From Macrocystis pyrifera (taxonomy: Eukaryota; Sar; Phaeophyceae; Laminariales; Laminariaceae), in contig JASSKH010000001.1 in assembly GCA_031763025.1 (NCBI GenBank), positions 5,744,024 through 5,808,023 of the forward strand: a stretch of 64,000 bases of DNA, written 5' to 3'. A program made the translations under genes and the position numbers. Below, piece after piece: positions 21,701 to 33,700 of this stretch. Each line of letters begins with the position of its first letter. The first letter of the stretch is position 1. The notes beneath the pieces were generated by a model that saw nothing but the letters and a program-made list of their open reading frames with translations, had not been told where the DNA came from and ran no database searches.

Positions 21701-24700
21701 AGTGAGAGGTAGGGGGGCGGGACTCGACGCCCAGATATACTCGTCCCACCCCACGCCACAAGCTCTCCTAAATTCCTCTTATCTGATGTACGCCTACAGA
21801 ACTTTCCTATGGCTACCAATCGTTCTTCTGCTAATATAAGAATATCTCACTTCGTGGTCCTATCTGCGCTAAGGAACATTACTCTCGTCTAACGGGCTAT
21901 CCGCCCTAGGGAACATTCCTAAAATAACGATACTCTCGACTAACGGGATATCCGCCTGGTTAATCCATTCTTTGGATTATTCTCGTATTCGTGATACTAT
22001 AAGACTGCAACGTATTATCTACATCTATAGCCCATGAGTGCTCTACTCATATCACATTAGCCCACCCTGAATAGTCGTATATGCAGACCACAAGATGGTC
22101 GGAGGGTGATGACGAAGTTCATCCCAAACGGCCAGGAAAAAGGTGGTCGAAGATGCGGCTATTCGAAACAAAAGAAATGAGGCTATAGATCCCCCCACAC
22201 CTCGTAATAAGACCCAAATACTACGACGAGGGGGTGTTCGCTGAGAACAACCACTGAAAGGGAGACTAAAGGAGAGAGAGAGACAGAACTCAAAGCAGAG
22301 GCGAAAGGAAAAATCACCCAAAATGAAAACAAAGAAAGACGAACGCAAAATTTTAAAGGAGACAGAAACCTAAGCGAAGGCTGAAGAAGAAAACGAAGAC
22401 CGAAGTAAAGGAAAAAGAAGGACGTACAAGCGTAGTACTGGAGTCATTGTCTGGGGCCCAAGGAGGTACGAAAGGGTTGTTCGCTGAACCGGGTTGGCGA
22501 ACGAGGAAACTCTAAAAAGGAGACAGTGATCACAATTCAAAAACATATATATGTATCCGCTAGGCGCCATGCCTTGTCTTGTGGCGAAGGCCCTAACATG
22601 GTAGACATCACGCGAGACAGAAGGGACACAGCTAGAGTGCTATGAGGGCTGCGTGCACTAGGGATTACTAAAGCCGAGAGACGCAACAAACAACGCGGCG
22701 TCTCGGAGACCTGTTCGTGGTGTGAACAAAACTAGCAAACGTAGCAAGGTAGCCAACTCAACAAAACCAAACTCAAAGACGGTGGCGGCAAGAAAATCCG
22801 CAAGAAAATAGGCCTAATGCGTGCAGTTCGAATTTGTAGATAGAGCGGGGCCCAAACACTAGCGTGTGCAACTCGGTCAACCGGGGCGACATCAAACGTG
22901 GTGTCGTTTGCCAGAGGACAGAGGGGTGTGCGGAATACCGGACAAGAAAGAATGAAGAAGAAAAGGGAAACAGAAAACGAAATACCATCGGGACCAGAAA
23001 ACAGACAAAAAGCTGGACACAGGTCAGGAGAAATCGATCATGTCCGAACCGCTTATGTATGGCCGATAACTCAGCGGCCTTCCGGGGCGGCAATGCTATC
23101 GGGACCCTACTTGTCAAACATGGAAGGAACACGGGTGAGCTGGAAGCTCGATATAGTCTTAGCTCGAGGACCGTCTGAAACACAGGTCGGCGGAAGTCGA
23201 CTAAGGTCAGAGTACAGCTCAGGCTACAACACGATTTTACCTCGGCGTGATATCGCCGATAATTGGCTGTAGGCTATTGGAGTACGAACACAAATGCAAA
23301 TGAAGGTACTGCTACGAGTCGGTGGCCTGAACGTAAGGAGGTTACACGGAGCCGTAGGAGATAAGAAGAAAAACAAACGGCGGGGGGGGGGGGGGGGGAC
23401 GATGATACTCCCAAACACACCCAAAAAGGAAACATACACGGCCTCGGATCGGTAGCCAACACGGGGTCGGTCAAGCGATACCGGTGGCGGTAGATGGAAA
23501 CAAACACTCCCAAGAAGATGACTGCTGATGACTATTGAAGACTAACCCTGAAGAACTACTCTTAAGATATTGTAGACTAACCAGAACCAAATACCCAGAA
23601 CTAACAAAATACTAAACTAAGGCTAACCAGGGGGGGGAGTGGAAACGGTGGGGGTTCCGCGGGACACATCGGAGTTCCGCGGCACCCCACGTGCTAGGCT
23701 CCCATTCCCATGGCGTTGAAGACACCACGATCCGTATACGGCGTTCCGTGCTGTAGTGTAGGGGGCGGGTTGGAGGTCGATCTTGATCGGGCCGGGGTCG
23801 TCCAGGAACCGGACGATGTAGGAGCTTCCCGGTGAAGACTCCGGCGGAGTTCCCGAAGAGGCGTCAGGGGGTGAGCTGTGAGCGACCTTGCCCAGCCACC
23901 AAAGGCCGTCGCGCGCCTTGTACCATATGTGTGCTCCGGAGGGTAGGATGGTGGTGCTGAAGTTGTGGAGCCAAAGGCTGCGGGAGACCAAGGCGTAGCC
24001 TGGGGCGAGGAAGATTTGTCCTTGAGATCGGGCCAGTTCGCGGTGAGCGGCGCCGATGCGGATCTGGCGGTAGAGGCGGTTCGTCTGGCGGTGCTGGGTT
24101 GGTGATCGTGACCAGTACAGTAGGATGTGGCGCCGGAAGTGTTGAAGGTCCAGCTCGCGTTCCCAAGAGGGGCTGAGAAGTCCAGTCCAGTGAGTCTCGT
24201 ACAGAACGGCGATGACCCCGCCGCGGCCGCGTACGAGTTGATGGCCAGTGATCTGCTCGACCTCGAGGTGTTCCGGTGGAGGAGTGACGTTGTCGACGGT
24301 GACGTGGTAAGGGGGGGACTTGGCGGCAGAAGCTATGAGCACGTATGTAGTAAGGTCCCCGGGCAGATGCTTGGGGATGTCGCTGGTGTCGTCGGGGTTC
24401 CGGCAAGGTTTGCATCGTTAGACGGAGACGCGTGGCTTGGAGTCCCGTCCCGGGAGGTCGGATGGAAGGTCGAGGAAAAGTAGCTTGACGTGAAGGGGGC
24501 GATTGTCGGGGGTGTTTGAGGCGGGCGTCGGCCCTACGGCGAGGACCTTGAAGGGGCCATTCCAGTTCAGGGAAAGCTTCGTCTTGAGGACGGTTGCGTC
24601 GGTGCCCTTTTTGACGCCTTGGCGGATGGTTGAGGCGGAGTTGTAGACCCAAACCCAGCCGCCTACGGTGAAGGGGGGGATGAGATGCTAGGAGGGCGGC

Positions 24701-27700
24701 CATGATGGGCGCATTGCGGCGCTGAAGACGCGAGACGGTGAGTCGGTGTAGTTCGCGGACGAGGGAATAGGCGCGTCGTTGTCGGTCGGTGGCGAGGTTG
24801 ATGTAAACCAGGTGATCGCGGTCCAGGCTTTGGTGACCGCCAATATTGTCGGGTTCGAAGACCGAGAGCGGGAGGCGAGGAAGGCGGCCCATGTGGATTT
24901 CGTTAGGTGCAAGCCCTGTGGCGGCGTTCACGGAATTGTTGTAGGCCGACGACACGTGTGGGAGCAGCACGTCCCAGTCGGTCTGCTGTTCGTTGCCAAC
25001 CATAGAGAGCATTTGGGCCAGTACGTGGTTGACGCGCTCGACGCCGCCGTTGGTGCAGGGGGTGGTAGGAGCTGGTGTTGACCTTGTGGATGCCAAGGCG
25101 TTCGTAGACGATGTTCGCAAGCTTGGAGGTGAAGTGTAGTCCGTTGTCGGAGAGAAGTGTAACCGGGCACCCCCAGAGAGGGATGTACTCGTTCAGGAAG
25201 ATGTCGGCAGTGCCGGCGGCCGTGAACTGCGCCGCTGAAACGGCATACATATCGGCGCGGCGACTGAAGCGGTCTGTGAAGAGGAGGATGTGGACGTTCC
25301 CGCGCGGCGTGAGCGGCAGGGGCCCGAAGTAGTCGACGCTGACGGTGATGCCAGGCCCGTTGGGCAAAGGAAGAGAAAGGATGGGCCAACGAATGGTGTG
25401 CCGGGAGGTCTTCCGCGCCTGGCATTGAAGGCAACCGCGGATCCACCTGCGGACGGAATCGTCCATGCCAATCCACCAAAAGAAACGTGCCAACATGCGG
25501 ACCGTTCGGGTGACTCCCAGGTGTAGAGAGGTGGTGGCGTGGCATGTGTTCAGCACTCAAGGGCGCATTAACATTGGCACGTAGACGCGTGAGAGTAGAG
25601 GGGGCGGGTGGTGGTAGGCTGTTCCCGGATGAGGTTGTGGGGGGTCGTTGGACCAGGAGGGTGGTTTCGTCGTCGGTACGGTGTAGCTTGCTTTTGGATG
25701 CAAGAGTGAGGACGTCCGAAAGTTGTGGGCGCCGGGCCGGGGGGATGAAGTCCAGGAGGTCGTGCGGCGTGGGGCTGGGGGAGTCCAACGACAGGAAGCG
25801 GATGGTGGCGCAGCACAGGGGCTCCGCGCGTTTTTCTCGCGCCCAGTCTTTGTAGGTGTAGTGCTCGACGTAGGCGAGGAGGTAGGGATGGTCATCGGGT
25901 TCGCCGACGGGCTCCAGAAGGGGCACTACCGGTGGTGTTGGTGCCGGCGGAGAGGGCGTTGTTGAGGGGATCGTTCTTTGCGTAGTGGGCGCCAATGGCT
26001 TGGGTGGCGGTCGGCGTCCAAACCGGTAGTCGGCTGTAGGCCGAGGGGTTCCCGCGGCAGCGGCGACGCGATGGCGGGTCCGAGAAGATATCAGACCTGG
26101 AAGGGCTGGTGTCGTGGCGCCAATGGTGGGCGGCGGAGAGACGACGGACGGCATTGAAGCCGAGCCTGGAGGAGCTCCGGTGTTCACGGCGGCATTCTCG
26201 GTGCCGGTAAGCTGTCCGGTGGTGGAGTCGCGGGTCGCAATAGGCCCGATGAAGGTGTGGGTTGCGGGGGAAAGGGTGGGGTGCTCCATACGTGGTCCGA
26301 GTAGGCGAAAGTCGCGGAAGTCGTCGTCGGTGAAGGGGAGCGGCTGGACGGTTGGGATGGGTCTGGAAGGGGGGGACACGAGCCCACCCAAGCCGATACC
26401 CGGGGTGGAAGGGTCGTTCGGCGCGAAGCCGCAGGGGCGGATGAGGTAGATGCCGACGGTGTCGGGGCCAGTGCGGCGGTTACGTCCGGTGCGGTCGGCG
26501 TCGGTGGCTGGTTGGGGAAGCCGGGGAGAGGAAGTCGGCGTTGCCTTTGGCCGTGCCCTTCCGGTACTCCAGCGTGTAGGTGTACGCTGAAAGGAGCTCG
26601 AGCCGTTGGGCTGTCCGGGGGTACGGTGATCTTGAACGGCATGAGCGGGCACGAGCCGAAGTCAGTCTTGGTGGTGGAAAAGACGTCCTGGAATTCGCAG
26701 AGGACGCCTCCCAGGTTGTTGATCACCGACGGGGTTCATCTAGAACCGTGCAGGTCGAAGTTGACGTCGCGTAGGTGTAACGGCAGACGTTCCCAGAGGT
26801 CGAGGAAGCTTTTCCGTTGGTCGGCGTTGAGGCGTGCAAGAAGTTGTGGGCACGGGGCTTTTGGTGCGGTAGGAGAGTCGTCTGTCGATGGGCTCTGGTC
26901 GGCCACGGGGATGTTGTCGTGGAGGGCATGTGCATCCGGAATCGGAGGGGGATGGGGAGGAGCCAAGGAAGGGTGTCCAAGGGTGGAAAGTGGTACCTGT
27001 ACCAGTGGGGAGCAGGAGGTTCCGAGGAGCTCGCCCGGCTCGAGGTCGGTAGATCCAGATAGTGGGACCGTTAGGTATTCGTCGGAGACGAAAATGGCCG
27101 GGTCGGACTGGGGGTTCTCGCGGGGGAGCATGTTCACCATGTAGTTCCCGGTAAATGCTGGAGCGCCTGACTGACGCGCCAGGTTGACCTTGACGAGCTT
27201 GGGGGTTAGAGGACTCATATCACAACAGGGGGTATCCACGCCAGCAGCAGTAGCGAACCCCGCATTAGTGCGAGCCCGAAAGGTCGTATACGAAGTAGTA
27301 TGGACAGAACCTCAAAATACTGCGAGTGTACGAAGTACCTACGATAATAAGAGCAGTATTTTCTCGAACATACTTTGCTTTACTCCCAACTATTGGGAGT
27401 AGCTGTGAAAAATGTTGAGGTGTGAACGCACGCCACACGTAAGCGCGCCCAAACTCTTTTACCTTATTGGGTAAAAACACACAAGTAACTACAATATCAT
27501 GTACTGGTATCATATTATACGTTCAGAAAAGCAAGGTGGATGAATGTACTGGTCGGTACGCAAAAAACCACAAGTGGAAAATAAACGCACACAAGTTATT
27601 ATATTACAATATACTTCGAGTATCATACTTCGTACTACCTATATACGCTCAGAAAAGCAAGGTGTGGACGAATGTATCATTATTAATAGTACTACGAGTG

Positions 27701-30700
27701 TAGTCTTGGTGCAAAAAAAGTTTTTAAAAAAAGTGAATTTGAAAAAAAAAAGTGTGGATGGTGCGAGTCGAACCTCGGAAACGAAAATTTTAGAGCGGGC
27801 AGTATAGACGTCTACGCTAGAACAGTGCTCGAACAACTTGCACGACGGGATTTTTACGCAATCTAAAACACTTTGCACGATCTCCTACAGCAGTAGAGTA
27901 GCTTGTACAGGTACGACTGCATGTACAGCAGTACTGCTGGAGAATGCCACGCGAGGAACGTACGTGTACTGACCCCCTTTCAGCTGGCTCTAGGATCTAT
28001 CGGTCAGCAATGTAGGACACACAGCAATGAGAACTACTGCTGTATTACAGTAGTAGTATGTTTTGTACGAACCCTGCTGTACGAATAATTTGTTGTACAG
28101 CACATGCGATTTGCTGTTGTTGTACTCGAGACGACGAATATATCGATCCGGGGATATTGGGTCACACACTGCGGAAGGTACGTGCATCGGCCAATGCCGA
28201 TGACAACAACAACGAACTACAGTAGTAGTACTGAGCTTACAGCGCGGATCTTCCATATGCGCGTAGTACCCTGCCCGCTGCTGCTGTTGGCGCACTGTGC
28301 TGAGCACAGCTGGAGCAGTGGCAATATTGGATCACACACAGCAAAATAAGCAGAAGAAGAGGATTCTGAAGCAGGTAGGGAGGTGTGTGATGCTGGTTGG
28401 TGTGTTCGTGGCGTGGTCAAGTGATCGATCGAATAAACCAACTGTGATAGCCGCAGTACGATCATCCATACGCGCAAGGTGTGCCCACTGCTACTGCTGC
28501 TGTGGGCAGCAGGGTCGTGGTGCTGTAGGAAGCTGGAGGTAAGCACGCTCTGTGCACTGCTGCTGTGGCTATTGTTCTCTAGGTGGTGGTCCGTGCTTCG
28601 TGCAACACAAAAAAATATATGTACAGGGATATATACGTCATCCTGCATGGGTATATACGGATCAAAAATGCGGACTGCAGGCTCCGACAAACGCAACCAA
28701 CCACAGCAACACTGCGCATAAGGGTGTGTCGCGCACGCACGGCGGGTGGGCGGCAGCGTTGAAACGTTGGGATCTGTGCATGTTGTCTGTTGTGTACCTG
28801 GCATATGTCTGAGCTGTGTGCTCATAGCTCGTGAGAGCCTGGGGGAGAAAACAGACAGCATGATGACATGTCGTGAATGTATGTACGGATACGTACGTAC
28901 AAAGTAAGGCCTCTTACTGAAACCAGGGAAATCGTCTTATCCACTCCCGCCGGAAAAAAAACTTTGAGCGCCCGCCACGCGCTTCAGAGTGCACGGATCG
29001 CGCCGAGACCTAGACCAATGTGTCCGGCAGGGCTTCCCGTGTCCGTGTGCTTAGTGTTTTGCCTAAAAGCGTTCGTGCGAAGAGAAAAGTTGGCAAAAGT
29101 ACGAAAATTTGACAAATATACGTATACATATGTACGTAAGGCATTCTCTATTCGGTAAATCCCTAGATCGAGACACCCCAAGGGCGCCGCCCGGGGGAAA
29201 AAATGTGAAGCGTCGCAGAATACCCCTCGAATTATTATACCTGGTATTTGGTGTGGTACCATTTCTTATTTTGAAAAATCTAGAATGTGTGCTGTAGGGT
29301 TGGTTGTGTGTGTTCTTCACATTAAACCGTTTTTTCTACCCGTCGACATCCAGCACAACCAGTGTCCGTGCCGATTCGTCAATCCTATAGGAGAGATACA
29401 AGTTCTGTGGTTACAAAGCTACGCCACAGAGATATTACGTTGCCACGTATGCAGTAAGCACAGTGGGCAACGCAATGCCATGTGTCATCATGCTGGATAC
29501 GACAGGCACGACATACACATTCCATCACACGACCAAGATGCTGAGAATTGTCCGTGATTTCCACGACGGCATGCGGGCTCGCGTGCGTACGGATGACGGC
29601 GAGCACTCGGAATAGTTTGATGTCACGCAGGGGCTGCGGCAAGGCTGTGTTCCATCACCGTTACTGCTGTTCAACGTATTTTTCGCTGCTGCGTTACACG
29701 TCGTACTAGTACGCTTCGGCCAAGACGAAGCCATCGTCAGGGGTCCAACTCAGTGATGCTGGAGTAGTCGGAACGGGGGAGCAGGAGCCGTTGACGTGCG
29801 TGCGAAGGGCTGTATGGGGCATGTTGTACGCCGATGACGCAGGAATTGTCTCGAAGCCGGCTGAAGGGCTCGCGAAAATGATTACAGTCATCGTGACTGT
29901 CTTCGAAGCAGCAGGCCTCACGGTGTCGGAAAAGAAGACAGAGACAATGCTTCTACCAACACCAGACCAGAAAACCCTCGCACCACCGCTCGCCATCGAA
30001 GCAGCAGGCCAGAGGTATAAACAAACGGCCCAGTTCTTCTACCTAGGCGGCATTATCCACGAAAACGCTGACCTCTCGCTCGAAATCGACCGACGGATCC
30101 GTCTCATGCGAGCATGCCTCAAACGATTATAGAACGACCGCCCCCCTTAGCATGAAAGTCCGCATGCTGAAGGCCGAGATGATTGAGACCCTGCTGTACG
30201 GGTGTGAGACGTGGACTTTGCCAAGCTTCGAACGGCTCACCACCAAGTCCTGTTGCGAGTCATTGGCTTCCAGCACCGACTTCGTACTGACCATGCCACC
30301 CTCTCGTACGCGAAGGCCCTCAAGATGACACGTTACGAGAGAATCGAAACGACCATTCGCAAACGGCGGCTCTTCTTTGCGGGGAGGGTGGCACGGCAAA
30401 GCATGGAGCGATTACACAGTCGGGTAATTTTCGGGACGATGGCTGGCGGGGAGAACCCGAGACCTGGCGGACAGTTTAAGACTTGGCATAGATGCATAGT
30501 CGAAGACCTTAGGGAGTTCCGAGCCACCGAAGGGTCAACGGAACTTGCCCCCTTGGCGTTTGGAGTTGAGACCGCGCTGTGGTCCACTGCTGCGAAAAAG
30601 GCCGGGAAGTGGTACCGGGGGATCCTCGAAGCAGCCGAACGGTTCATGGTGAGGTGGCACGAGGCTGAGGCTGAGCTGAAGGAGCAGCGCCGCGCATCCG

Positions 30701-33700
30701 CCGTGGGTGGTGTCAAAGGGAATGGGGGGAGGGGGGGCAACAGAAGGAGTGGAAGAAAACCCGACCAAGGGAATACGTAGAGGGAGGGGAACAGGAGTAG
30801 AAGGGAAACTGCAGTGGACGAAAGTAGGAAGGAGAGGGCAGATAGGGGAGCAAGGTACCGGGCAGACTAGGAAGTAGAACATGGCTATACTACTCGTACC
30901 ACCAACTGGTGCAGCTGGTGTGACCGTGGTCTTCCTTTGTCTTCCTTTTTCAATAATTTCTTGCGCTGATCTTCTGTGATTTTCATTTTATTTCTTTTTC
31001 TTCCTTCGATTGATAAGCCTTATTAAAAAAGTCGTATAGCGTGGGTGGATGACGAGTCTGCTTTGCTTGTTTCGTATTGTTTAACTCCGAGGGCCCGGGC
31101 ATAGTTGACGAATGCTGGACGGAGGCGGCAGACAGGGTAGCAAGGTACTAGGCGGACTAGCAGGGAGAACCTGGCTATGCTACTCGTACCACAACATGCT
31201 GCCGCTACCTGGAGGATGCGTTGTGCTTTGGTTTGCCTGTTAATTTCCCTTGGTTCTTAGTCTTACTCTGTTTACGACAAGTAGTGGTGTTTTTCTTCTT
31301 TTTCTATTTTTTTCCAGCTCGTTCTTTTCAAGTGCCTGTCACATCCCCTGCGGGAGGGGCACGAGAGTTTGTTTCTTATATATATATTTTTTCTTGTTTT
31401 TTTTTTTTCCCTTTCGATTTGTTTTTGTTTTTAATTTTTTTTTTAGTTGTTTCGTGTTGTTTTCTATCTGTCATGGAATGTGTATATCGTGCCTGTCGTA
31501 TCCAGTATAATGACATGGCATTGCAATGCCCACTGTGCGTACTGCACACGTGGCAACTAGCTTTGTGACCACAGAACTTGTAACTCTCCTAGGATCGAAG
31601 AATCGGCACGGACACTGGTTGTGCTGGATGTCGACGGGCACAAAGAACGGTTTAACGTGAAGAACACACACATGAAATAGAGAAACGAAACGAAACAAAC
31701 AAAAAAAAAAAAAAAAAACGAAGAAGACAAATCGAAAGAGAAAAAGAGACAAGAAAATTATATAAGAAACAAATCGTCGTGGCCCCCCCACAGGGGATGT
31801 GGCAAACACTTGAAAAGAGCGAGCTGGAAAAAAAGGAAAAATAAGAAAAACACCACCACTCGTCGTAAACAGAGTAAGACTAAGAACCAAGGGAAAAAAC
31901 CAGGCAAACCAAAGCACAATGCATCCTCCAGGTAGCGGCAGCAGTTTGTGGTACGAGTAGCATGGCCAGGTCCTCCCTGCTAGTCCGCCTGGTACCTTGC
32001 TAGCCTGTCTGCCGCCTCCGTCCAGCATTCGTCAACTATGCCCGGCCCCTCGGCGTCAGACAATAAGAAACAAGAAAAACAGGCTCGTCATCCACCCACG
32101 CCACCGACACCTTCAATAAGGCTTATCAATCGAAGAAAGGAAGAGAAAGAAATAAAATGAAAATCACAGAAGATCAGCGCAAGAAATATAAATTGAAAAA
32201 CAAAAGGAAGACAAAGGAAGACCACGTTCGAACCAGCTGCACCAGTTGGCGGCACGAGTAGTATCATAGGCATGTTCTACTTCCTAATCTGTGTATCAAC
32301 CCAAATATCACGCGTGATATGTTGATATAAGTTGAGTTGGTACATCAGCAGTATCAACTATCGCATCAACACAAGGCTGAATAGTTGATATATTATAAGT
32401 TATTATGATATATCGTACCAAGTGAAATTCCGTGATAATAAATTGATATTTTCAATTGGATATTTTCACACACAAAAAGAGGCGTTAGCGTCATGTATCG
32501 CCACTTTTGTGCGTCCCAACCAAGTAGCGGATAGGTGTACGCGCGCGCCCCGCCCCGCACGGCAGTCCATCCGTACGCCGAGGTTCACACGTCACACATC
32601 ACTAGCTACACACGCCACACAACACTCGACATCATGCGTGACGCGGCCAGTATCGCTAGTGCTGCATTCGCCGACAACGTGGCTCTGAGTTATGCTGCCT
32701 ACGGCAGTAAAGCCTCAACGCTGGGGCCACGCCCGAAGCTGCTTCATCATCACTCGAGGACGAGGACGAGGACGATGACGACGATGAAAGCATGAAACAT
32801 GACATCTGGTAGAGAATGCTGTAGGGCGCCAAGTGCCAAGTGCGAAGTACCGCTTGCAGAGACCCGGAGGGAACGAATTGTTGCATGCAAATGAAAGGAT
32901 ATGTTACAGGGTTGTACGTACATCGTTGTAGAGACATCATCGTACAGAATAATAAATACTCCGTGTGGAGTATGGATGTTCATGGGTTTCACGTGTCTAC
33001 TTAATATGTAGTGGGCTGGGTTTGTGTGATAATATTAACACTCGTGTCGTACGATCGTACAGAGTTTGTCAGTCAGCCGCATCCATATGACGTGCGTCGG
33101 CAAAATGACCTAAGAAACTACCTATTAATAGAAGAGGCGTATGGTACAATCACACACGGGCGTGAGTGTGCCTTCATTTGCGTAGACATGTTGCTGTCTC
33201 TGAAACCTGATACAGGCTGCAGCAAAATAACTTATTTCAGAGGGATTATTACCAAAATTGAACACATATCATCATCACTGCTACGGACGTGCGCATGCTT
33301 GCGCGTGTGCGGTGATTTCACTCGTCCTGTAGTCGCGAAATTTCAACTCATCGGGGCTCTGTTAAGCTGTTTGAACCCTTCCAAAAACATCAAGAGATCA
33401 TGATAACCTGATATATCGATGTATCATGATATGTTGATATATATCAACGTATACATATCATGATAATATCACGCCGATTCCGTCCAAAATACGAAGTATC
33501 ATATTAATCCCGTATTTTGGTTGAAACACAACCCTAGTGTGCTGGTCCACAGCCTCATCCGGGTTGACACTTGAGTGGTTCGGCTCATCCAGTATCGGAC
33601 CAGGGTTTTGTTTTGGAGCAGCTTCTTCATTTGCGTCGCTTTTGGAGAAGCAGCCTCGAATACAGAGAGCGAGAGGAGTCCGATATGAAGCAACAGCTAA

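Noticed and set aside
29310-29557. Peptide with Cys/His residues ending GYDRHDIHIP as a possible zinc finger gene
   Set aside because: The inverse copy at 31470-31680 has frame-disrupting differences and the sequence tracks with LINE tails, so it was called as repeat unit U.
33011-33403. 130-codon plus-strand frame as a host gene
   Set aside because: It lies between AT-rich palindromic repeats in intron 1, with no domain and no splice context.
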